Shown piece by piece: positions 35,319 to 40,786 of a stretch of DNA of 40,786 nt. Numbering within the stretch: the stretch's first letter is position 1; each line of letters opens with the position of its first letter. This DNA is from Kiloniellaceae bacterium (lineage in GTDB: Bacteria > Pseudomonadota > Alphaproteobacteria > Kiloniellales > Kiloniellaceae): NCBI GenBank assembly GCA_021776195.1, contig JAJFGK010000141.1, positions 1 to 40,786 on the forward strand. Direction: 5' to 3'. The notes under the pieces are model-generated. The model did not search any database. It saw only the letters and a program-made list of their open reading frames with translations, and was not told where the DNA came from. The position numbers were made by a program, and so were the translations under genes.

Positions 35319-36249
35319 GCCGGTTTTCGACTATGTCCTTCCACTCGAAGACTGGATCCAGACCGGGGTCGAGTGGCTGGTCGGCGAATGGCGGCCGCTC
35401 TTTCAAGCCATCCGATGGCCCGTTGCCAACACCCTGGATGCCATGGAGTCCTTCCTTCTCGGCGTCCCCTTTGGACTCTTCCTTTTCGTCCTCTTCCTGC
35501 TCGCTTGGCGGGCCGCCGGCTGGCGGGTCGGCATCTTCGCTGTCGCGGCCATGTTCCTCATCGGCCTCATCGGTCTTTGGGAACAGGCGATGACGACGCT
35601 GGCGATGATCTTCACCGCGCTGGTCTTCAACATCCTGGTCGGCGTCCCCTTGGGCCTTTGGGCCGGACGCAGCGACCGCTTCTGGTCGGGACTGCGCCCC
35701 GTCCTGGATGTCATGCAGACGACCCCCTCCTTCGTCTACCTGGTGCCGATCGTCATGCTCTTCGGCGTCGGCACGGTGCCTGGGGTCGTGGCGACGATCA
35801 TCTTCTCCATCGCGCCCGTCATCCGGCTGACCAACCTTGGAATCCGCCAGGTCACGCCAGAAGTGGTCGAGGCGGGTCATGCCTTTGGCGCCACCAATCT
35901 ACAGCTCTTGCGAGACATCCAGCTGCCGCTCGCCTTGCCGACCATCATGGCCGGTCTCAACCAGACCCTCCTGCTGGGTATGGTCATGAGCACCATCGCC
36001 TCCATGATCGGCGCCGAGGGCTTGGGCTTGACGGTTCTGCGCGGTATCGGGCGGCTCGACGTCGGATTGGCGGCAATCGGCGGCTTGAGCATCGTCCTTA
36101 TGGCCATGGTTCTCGACCGCATCACCCAGGCCCTGGGCCAGCGCCTCCAAGTCGCGGGGCCCCAAGCGATGACGACACGCGAGAGACTACTGGAGGCGCT
36201 CTTTGGCAGCGCTTTCATGCGGCGGGCAGTACGAAGCCAAACCCACTAA
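35311..36249 (+). CDS. proW: Glycine betaine/proline-type ABC transporter permease (ProW/OpuAB)
   Basis: This 312-residue inner-membrane protein has about seven membrane segments. ProW landmarks are WEQAMTTLAMIFTALVFNIL, VGVPLGLWAGRSDRFWSGLR, VLDVMQTTPSFVYLVPIVML, FGVGTVPGVVATIIFSIAPV, EVVEAGHAFGATNLQLLRDI and GMVMSTIASMIGAEGLGLTV. The ATG at 35311 overlaps the end of the ATPase gene (ATGAGTAA), implying coupling. The frame is open upstream inside the ATPase gene but that part is noise. It forms the channel of a quaternary-amine importer. Confidence 0.93.
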   Translation: MSKPVFDYVLPLEDWIQTGVEWLVGEWRPLFQAIRWPVANTLDAMESFLLGVPFGLFLFVLFLLAWRAAGWRVGIFAVAAMFLIGLIGLWEQAMTTLAMIFTALVFNILVGVPLGLWAGRSDRFWSGLRPVLDVMQTTPSFVYLVPIVMLFGVGTVPGVVATIIFSIAPVIRLTNLGIRQVTPEVVEAGHAFGATNLQLLRDIQLPLALPTIMAGLNQTLLLGMVMSTIASMIGAEGLGLTVLRGIGRLDVGLAAIGGLSIVLMAMVLDRITQALGQRLQVAGPQAMTTRERLLEALFGSAFMRRAVRSQTH

Positions 36250-36272
36250 CCGATAGAGATAGGGAGGGGAGC

Positions 36273-37295
36273 ATGTGTAGGACAGTTTTCGGGGCGGCGT
36301 TGGCCGCCATCATCGGACTCGCGGCTTTTGCCGGGGCGGCCTCGGCAGCCGAGATGCCTGGCCAGGGCAAGACCATCAAGGCAGCCCGCGCGACCTGGGA
36401 TACCTTCTGGTTCGGCGGCAGGATCCTGCAGATCGGCCTCGAGCGGCTCGGCTATGAGGTCGACGGGCCGGCGACGCTCAACAATCCGGCGCGCTATTCG
36501 GCCCTCGGACAAGGCGATATCGACTTCGAAACCGATACCGTGCTGCCCAACGCGAAGGATTTCATCGAGAAGATCAGCGACAAGGTCGAATTGCTTGGGC
36601 CGATCATGGATCCGGGGTCGATACAGGGCTATCTAATCGATCGCGCGAGCTCGGAGAAGCACGCGATCACCAGCGTCGAGGATCTGAAAAAGCCCGAGGT
36701 GATCAAGCTCTTCGACCGCGACGAAGACGGAAAGGCCGACCTGATTGGTTGTAATCCGGGTTGGAACTGCGAAACCGTGATCAATCATCACATCGCGGCC
36801 TATGACCTCGGCGATTCGATCGAGCACATCCAGGGCGAGTACAATGTTTTGGTTGGCGATACCGCCGCCCGCTACAAGGCCGGCGAGCCGGTTCTGCTCT
36901 ACGCCTGGTACCCGAACACGGCCACCGTCCAGATGCTGCCGGACAAGGATCTGGTCTGGCTGCAGGTCACCCATACGGACCTGCCAACAGGGGAAGAGGA
37001 CACGACCCTGCAGGACGTCGCGGGCTGCGCCGGTGGATCCTCGAGCTGCAACACGGGCTGGAGCGCCACCCAGTACTTCATCGCGGCGAACAAGACGTGG
37101 CTGGCCGACAATCCGGCGGCACGAAAGCTCTTCGAACTCGTCACCATGGAGATCGATGCCCGCGTGACCCAAAACATCGCCATGAAGAACGGCGAGGACT
37201 CGGAGGAGGATCTGGAACGCCACGCCTTGGATTGGATCAAGGGCAACCAGGCCCAGTTCGACGAGTGGCTCGACCAGGCCAGGGCGGCGAAATAG
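36273..37295 (+). CDS. ABC transporter substrate-binding protein, ProX-like (quaternary amine type)
   Basis: This 340-residue periplasmic protein has a signal peptide (hydrophobic residues 5-25, cleavage near ASA-AE). It aligns well with E. coli ProX in the second half: KLFDRDEDGKADLIGCNPGW, CETVINHHIAAYDLG, LLYAWYPNTATVQML and DLVWLQVTHTDLP. Two of the three tryptophans that form the betaine cage are kept (in CNPGW and YAWYP). The third, in the NWTPLH segment of ProX, falls at Val90 in FETDTVLPN, so the ligand may not be betaine itself. An extra Cys pair lies in GCAGGSSSCNTGW. The strong AGGGAGGGGAG fixes the start. Choline, carnitine, betaine-like or other amines are possible ligands. Confidence 0.9.
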   Translation: MCRTVFGAALAAIIGLAAFAGAASAAEMPGQGKTIKAARATWDTFWFGGRILQIGLERLGYEVDGPATLNNPARYSALGQGDIDFETDTVLPNAKDFIEKISDKVELLGPIMDPGSIQGYLIDRASSEKHAITSVEDLKKPEVIKLFDRDEDGKADLIGCNPGWNCETVINHHIAAYDLGDSIEHIQGEYNVLVGDTAARYKAGEPVLLYAWYPNTATVQMLPDKDLVWLQVTHTDLPTGEEDTTLQDVAGCAGGSSSCNTGWSATQYFIAANKTWLADNPAARKLFELVTMEIDARVTQNIAMKNGEDSEEDLERHALDWIKGNQAQFDEWLDQARAAK

Positions 37296-37335
37296 AGCCC
37301 TTCCTGGCCCTACGGAACCGTTTGACCAAAAAGTT

Positions 37336-37968
37336 CTAGGATGCTGGCCTGCCCTTGACCGCCTTCAGCACCGCGTCGATGCGATCCCGGGCGCGGATCA
37401 GGTCGGCGGTCGTGCCGGCCAGGAAGATGCGGCCGGAGGCGCCCATCATCTGGACGGAGACCAGGGTGGCCTCGGGCGCGACCTTTTCGGCCTCGTTCGC
37501 GGCGATGGCGGCAAAGAGGGCCGGGGCCAGCTCGTAGAGCAGCAGCGACTGGCCGGGCAGCAGCATCGAGGCCTCGCGGGTGCGGTTGAGAATGATCGCG
37601 TGCTGGTCGGACAGCTCCTCGATGATGTCGGCAAAGAGCATCTGCGGCGTCATCTGCGAATCGGCCTTGGCGCCGATCCCCTCGAGGATGGCCTGCCCGG
37701 CGGCCTCCAGTTGGCCAGGGTCCGGCGAGTGGAGCTCCAGAAGCCCGAACTGCCGCTCGGTGTAGAGAATGCCCGGCTCCATATCCGGCGCCGCCTTCAG
37801 CGCCAGGTCGGCGACCCGGTGAATCGCCAGCGCCGGCGCGACTTCGATGATCAGGCTGTGCTCCCCCTCGAAGGGAGGATAGCCGCGCGCCCGGGTCGGC
37901 GTCGCCATATAGGCGGCGAACTGCGGCTGCAGATCCTCGATCGGCAGATAGACGCGCAGCTCTGTCAT
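37336..37968 (-). CDS. Bacterial microcompartment shell protein, BMC-T (tandem-domain trimer)
   Basis: This 210-residue protein is made of two BMC domains and should form pseudohexameric trimers in a microcompartment shell. It begins MTELRVYLPIEDLQPQFAAY. The first domain includes SLIIEVAPALAIHRVADLAL and EPGILYTERQFGLLELHS; the second includes ASMLLPGQSLLLYELAPALF, AAIAANEAEKVAP and VSVQMMGASGRIFLAG. It is clearly related to the second BMC-T at 39097 (shared LQPQ near the N-terminus, GIL..ERQFG.LE.HS and GA.GR.(F/Y)LAG). The ATG at 37968 was chosen by that alignment; the frame runs to 38025. It is last in the shell operon and converges on the ProX gene, 40 bases away. Confidence 0.9.
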   Translation of the reverse strand: MTELRVYLPIEDLQPQFAAYMATPTRARGYPPFEGEHSLIIEVAPALAIHRVADLALKAAPDMEPGILYTERQFGLLELHSPDPGQLEAAGQAILEGIGAKADSQMTPQMLFADIIEELSDQHAIILNRTREASMLLPGQSLLLYELAPALFAAIAANEAEKVAPEATLVSVQMMGASGRIFLAGTTADLIRARDRIDAVLKAVKGRPAS

Positions 37969-38046
37969 GGCCTTGCCGTCACCGGGTCTCTCCAGTCGAT
38001 CCTGAAAGGGCTGGACGCCAGGCAAGGCCCGGCGGGCAACCGCCCA

Positions 38047-38328
38047 TTACTTCGCGGCCGCGGCCGAGAAGTGCTTGTTCAGGTCGCCGTGCGGCCGCGG
38101 GATCACGTGGACCGAAACCAGCTCGCCGATCTGGCTGGCGGTCTCCGCGCCGGCTTCTGTCGCCGCCTTGACCGCGCCGACGTCGCCCTTGATGACCACG
38201 CTGACCAGACCGTCGCCGACCTCTTCGCGGCCGACAATGGTCACGTTCGCCGCCTTGACCATGGCGTCGGCCGCCGCCAGGGCCGCCACGAAACCTTTCG
38301 TCTCTATCATCCCAAGTGCTTGGCTCAT
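38047..38328 (-). CDS. Bacterial microcompartment shell protein, BMC-H (hexamer)
   Basis: This 93-residue single-domain shell protein of the PduA/EutM/CcmK type builds the hexagonal facets. Family landmarks are [60 protein letters not shown] and [16 protein letters not shown]. The pore loop in this family is the short stretch after the DVGAVKAA helix-strand region. A GGAGA ribosome-binding site precedes the ATG. It sits between the BMC-P and BMC-T genes. Confidence 0.95.
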   Translation of the reverse strand: MSQALGMIETKGFVAALAAADAMVKAANVTIVGREEVGDGLVSVVIKGDVGAVKAATEAGAETASQIGELVSVHVIPRPHGDLNKHFSAAAAK

Positions 38329-38416
38329 CGTTCGATCTCCTTTTGCTTCGACTGTTCAATGTTCCGGCGGACCGGAACGGATTCATTCACAAGGGCGGCC
38401 AGAGGGTACCGCTCGG

Positions 38417-38656
38417 TTACGCGTCGTCGATGGAGCCGATGACCAGGGCATCCACCGGGGCCTTGACCCCTTCGAAGTAGGCCGCGGCGACCGAGCCCTG
38501 GGTGACCAGGACCGACTCGCCCTCGCCACAGCCGAGCGGGTCGAAGGCGATGATGGTCGATCCGCCTTCGAGCTCGACCTCGAGCAACGCACCCTGCGGC
38601 AGACTCTCGATCCTCTTCGTCGACCAGAGCCGGCCCTTTACCAGTCCCCTGACCAT
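38417..38656 (-). CDS. Bacterial microcompartment vertex protein, BMC-P (EutN/CcmL type)
   Basis: This 79-residue protein of the EutN/CcmL family forms pentamers that close the vertices of the shell. Features are MVRGLVKGRLWSTKRIESLP with the conserved G.vw.T.k...l start, LEVELEGGSTIIAFDPLGCG, EGESVLVTQGSVAA and APVDALVIGSID. Its ATG shares one base with the stop codon of the 144-residue gene upstream (TGATG), so translation is coupled. A shell needs all three classes (H, T, P), and all three are present here. Confidence 0.94.
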   Translation of the reverse strand: MVRGLVKGRLWSTKRIESLPQGALLEVELEGGSTIIAFDPLGCGEGESVLVTQGSVAAAYFEGVKAPVDALVIGSIDDA

Positions 38657-39090
38657 CAGCGCATCCTTTCAATCGTGAGGCCTCGCTGACGCGCACGGTC
38701 GCGCGCCAGGGGCGTGAAGTGGACTGCCCTGCCGACCCGCAGGTGTTTCGCGGTCGGCGGCAGTGCATCGATCCAACGTTCGCTTATCAAGCCTTTTTCG
38801 AAGATGACGGCATCGCTGTCGCCGGCAGAATCTGCGTCAGCGTCGGTTGCCAGACGGAAGACCCAGCGCCCCGCTTCGATCTCCCGCCGTGCCGCACTGT
38901 CGCCGGCAAGCGACAGCATCCGTTGCACGAAGGCCGCCAGATCGCCGTCGGAACGAATCCCGACGCGTTCCTCGCGCGGCCCCCCAGCGGCCACCGGGTT
39001 GGATTCGCCGCGCCCGGCTTTGAAACGGGCCAGTTCCTCGGCCAGAACCTCGCGCACCAGGGATCGGATGACACCACTGTCCAGGGTCAT
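38656..39090 (-). CDS. Microcompartment-associated protein of unknown function with putative encapsulation helix
   Basis: I do not recognise a characterised family. The 144-residue protein starts with an amphipathic helix (SGVIRSLVREVLAEELARF) like the encapsulation peptides of microcompartment cargo. A variable Gly/Pro linker follows, then a domain from about residue 45 (VGIRSDGDLAAFVQRMLSLA, REIEAGRWVF) ending in GLISERWIDALPPTAKHLRV and THFTPLARDRARQRGLTIER-like text (actual HFTPLARDRARQRG). The closing 'V..TPLARD.A..RG' pattern recurs in several microcompartment-associated proteins, though I cannot name the function. It lies between the BMC-T and BMC-P genes with a one-base overlap to the latter and six bases to the former. 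It is probably a cargo or scaffold protein. Confidence 0.75.
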   Translation of the reverse strand: MTLDSGVIRSLVREVLAEELARFKAGRGESNPVAAGGPREERVGIRSDGDLAAFVQRMLSLAGDSAARREIEAGRWVFRLATDADADSAGDSDAVIFEKGLISERWIDALPPTAKHLRVGRAVHFTPLARDRARQRGLTIERMR

Positions 39091-39096
39091 GGCGCC

Positions 39097-39708
39097 CTAC
39101 CCCGCCGCCAGTCGCTGAAGGACGCTTTCGGCGGCATCCCTGGCATTCTGGATCTCGGCCTCCTTGCCAGCCAGATAGACCCGGCCGGTGGCCCCGATCA
39201 TCCGGTAGTCGACGATTTTGATATTGGCCGCCTTCTCCGATTCGTTGGCCGCGAGGATCGCATAGGAGGCCGGCTGCATCTCCATGACATAGAGCGATTC
39301 GCCACCGAGGATCATCGAGCCCAGCTTGTTGCGATTGATCAGAAAGGCGTGCTGGTGGTCGACCCGGGTGATGATCTTCGAGGCCAGGACCGATGGGCGC
39401 ACCGCATCGGCGGGGCCGCTGTCGAGCGCTTCCAGCACCGCCGAGGCCGAGGCCTTGACCGCCGCCGGGTAGCGTGAGTGGAACTCCAGGTAGCCGAACT
39501 GCCGCTCGACCACCAGGATGCCCGCCTGGACCTCGGAATGCTTGAGGGCAATGTCGGTCAGGGCTTCGATGTCGAGGCCCGGCGCGACCTCGATAATCTG
39601 TGCCGCGACGTGGCTGCGCGGCAGGGACCCACGCATCCAGGTGGCGAGATAGCAAAGGGTCTGCGGCTGCAGCTTGTCGAGGTAGATAAAGGACCTGAGC
39701 TCGGCCAT
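39097..39708 (-). CDS. Bacterial microcompartment shell protein, BMC-T (second copy)
   Basis: This 203-residue tandem-BMC protein is paralogous to the one at 37336. Landmarks are MAELRSFIYLDKLQPQTLCY, AAQIIEVAPGLDIEALTDIA, AGILVVERQFGYLEFHSRYP, LYVMEMQPASYAILAANESE and VDYRMIGATGRVYLAGKEAE. It would form trimers; some BMC-T stack into double layers with gated pores, but I cannot tell which type this is. It is the first shell gene after the aldehyde dehydrogenase, separated by a 193-base gap with a palindromic element. Confidence 0.9.
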   Translation of the reverse strand: MAELRSFIYLDKLQPQTLCYLATWMRGSLPRSHVAAQIIEVAPGLDIEALTDIALKHSEVQAGILVVERQFGYLEFHSRYPAAVKASASAVLEALDSGPADAVRPSVLASKIITRVDHQHAFLINRNKLGSMILGGESLYVMEMQPASYAILAANESEKAANIKIVDYRMIGATGRVYLAGKEAEIQNARDAAESVLQRLAAG

Positions 39709-39749
39709 GCTAGAGCGCCTTCCCTGTCGAAGAGACCGCGCTTTTGGCT

Positions 39750-39851
39750 GTCACCCCGGAAAACCCGCGAGGTTCTATCCGGGGTCTTTGGCCAGGGATG
39801 TCCGGTCGGCCCGAGACCCCGGCGCCACCCTGACGGGCGGTCCGGGGTGAC
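39750..39851. repeat. Nested palindromic intergenic element (REP-like)
   Basis: An outer perfect inverted repeat, GTCACCCCGGA (39750-39760) and TCCGGGGTGAC (39841-39851), encloses an inner perfect one, CCGGGGTCT (39779-39787) and AGACCCCGG (39814-39822). GTCACCCCGGA-type palindromes are common dispersed repeats in alphaproteobacterial genomes. In this position it could fold into an RNA structure that lowers expression between the dehydrogenase and shell genes, or end part of the transcripts. I saw no second copy in this window. Confidence 0.65.
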
Positions 39852-39901
39852 GGATTGATTTGGCAAACAGGCGATCGATTTCCTGGCTTCATGAGAACGG
39901 C

Positions 39902-39973
39902 CTACTCCCTCGAGGTCGCGCGCAGCTCTTCCACGATGATGCGCCGGATTTCCTCGCGCAGATCATCGTAGGA
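39902..39973 (-). other. Putative encapsulation peptide at the aldehyde dehydrogenase C-terminus
   Basis: These codons encode LREEIRRIIVEELRATSRE after a flexible linker. Plotted as a helix, Leu, Ile, Ile, Val and Leu fall on one face and Arg/Glu on the other. The N-terminus of the 144-residue protein (IRSLVREVLAEELARF) has the same I-R-x-x-hydrophobic-x-x-hydrophobic-x-E-E-L pattern, consistent with a common docking site on the shell. Confidence 0.7.
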
Positions 39974-40786
39974 GGCGTCGGCCTTGCCGGGCGCCGAAGC
40001 GGTTGTCGCGGCCAACGCCAGGGACGGGGCCCGCGCACTGCCGGGAACGCCGTCGGCGGGGGCCTCGGGCAGGGGCCCGGGATGGACGATGGCGTCGAGG
40101 GCCGCCACGTCGATCGCCTCGCTGCTGTCGCTGTGCCAGGCCACCCGGGTCCAGTTGACCAGGTGCTGCGGCCCGACGTTCTCGCCCACCGAGGAGCGGC
40201 CGAAGAAGCCCGTGCCGATGGTGAAGGTCGGCGCCAAGTTGGTCAGGAAGCCGGCGGCCCCCTGGCTGCAGGGCGCGTTGGCCACGACCCGGTAGGCCTC
40301 GACCGCCGCCGCGTACTCGACGATGACCCGGGTATCGGTGGCATGGATGGCGGCGGAATGCCCGGCGCCCGAGAACCGCAGGAGGGCCCTTGCCTGCACC
40401 AGGGCCTGGTGACGCGACACGGCGGTGTAGAGGCCCAGCACAGGGCAGAGCTTCTCGCGCGACAGCGGCTCGTCGACCCCGATCAGGTGAATCGGCGCGA
40501 CCAGCACCTTGGCCGTCACCTTGGACTTGAAGCCGGCCTCGCGCGCGATCCAGGCGGCGTCCTGGCCCAGGGCTTCGACATTGAAGCCGCGCTCGTGGAA
40601 CAGATAGCGCCGCAGCGCCTCGGTTTCCGCCTCCGAACAGATATGGCAGCCGGCCCGGCTCAGCTCGCGAGTCAGATCGCGCTCGACCTCCTCCAGGGTG
40701 ATGAGGACCGATTCGTTGGTGCAGAGCACCGAGTTGTCGAAGGCCTTGCTCTCGACGATGTACCGGGCGGCCTGGCGCAGATCGGC
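39902..40786 (-). CDS. CoA-acylating aldehyde dehydrogenase of a microcompartment (PduP/EutE type), partial
   Basis: This enzyme oxidises an aldehyde to its acyl-CoA with NAD+ and CoA inside the shell. The visible 294 residues are the C-terminal part; the N-terminus lies beyond the right edge. The catalytic Cys is in AFDNSVLCTNESV (codon 40723-40721). The acylating-dehydrogenase signature follows: SAAIHATDTRVIVEYA, YRVVANAPCSQGAAGFL and SSVGENVGPQHLVNW. After an Ala/Pro-rich linker comes an amphipathic helix at the extreme C-terminus (SYDDLREEIRRIIVEELRAT), a likely encapsulation peptide. PduP more often has this peptide at the N-terminus, while some other metabolosome dehydrogenases have it at the C-terminus. 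The aldehyde substrate is unknown. Confidence 0.92.
   Translation of the reverse strand, partial: ADLRQAARYIVESKAFDNSVLCTNESVLITLEEVERDLTRELSRAGCHICSEAETEALRRYLFHERGFNVEALGQDAAWIAREAGFKSKVTAKVLVAPIHLIGVDEPLSREKLCPVLGLYTAVSRHQALVQARALLRFSGAGHSAAIHATDTRVIVEYAAAVEAYRVVANAPCSQGAAGFLTNLAPTFTIGTGFFGRSSVGENVGPQHLVNWTRVAWHSDSSEAIDVAALDAIVHPGPLPEAPADGVPGSARAPSLALAATTASAPGKADASYDDLREEIRRIIVEELRATSRE

Overview
The window is GC-rich, gene-dense DNA, most likely from an alphaproteobacterium of the Rhodospirillales/Kiloniellales kind. This rests on gene content (a RutR-like regulator, a PreT/PreA pair, several ABC importers, a microcompartment locus) and codon usage, not on a phylogenetic marker, so the taxonomic call is an inference. 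No rRNA, tRNA, CRISPR array or intact insertion sequence was seen.

Left part (1-10.6 kb): a partial dusA, whose 5' end abuts what may be the end of an old insertion sequence, is followed by an alpha/beta hydrolase. Next comes a complete peptide/opine-type ABC importer (binding protein, two ATPases, two permeases), a luciferase-like flavin monooxygenase, an aldo/keto reductase and a GntR/FCD regulator. An identical 18-bp palindrome sits upstream of the binding-protein gene and in the divergent region between the importer and the monooxygenase, so this looks like one small regulon for an unknown organic substrate.

Middle left (10.7-16.3 kb): an SsuABC/TauABC-type importer (minus strand) and a plus-strand pair, a SWIM zinc-finger protein plus an uncharacterised protein with a nucleotidyltransferase-like motif and a four-cysteine cluster.

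Centre (16.3-30.8 kb): a reductive pyrimidine catabolism locus. One minus-strand operon runs nitrilase-type amidase, Zn-dependent carbamoyl-amino-acid hydrolase, ABC ATPase, two permeases, an NMT1/THI5-type binding protein and dihydropyrimidinase. A second runs preT, preA, a DMT exporter and a LysE exporter. A divergent TetR/RutR-like regulator lies between them. RutR-type boxes (TTTACCAnnTGGTCAA) lie before both operons, and the one before preT also faces a second luciferase-like monooxygenase. Together these genes could import a pyrimidine, reduce it, open the ring and release the beta-amino acid.

Right part (31-40.8 kb): a fused FeS/molybdopterin hydroxylase without an FAD subunit, then a ProVWX-type quaternary-amine importer (plus strand). 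Convergent to these is a bacterial microcompartment locus: two BMC-T trimer proteins, one BMC-H hexamer, one BMC-P pentamer, a 144-residue protein of unknown function, and a CoA-acylating aldehyde dehydrogenase that runs off the right edge. The dehydrogenase C-terminus and the 144-residue protein N-terminus carry similar short amphipathic helices that look like encapsulation peptides. A nested palindromic element lies between the dehydrogenase and the shell genes. The microcompartment substrate cannot be read from this window.
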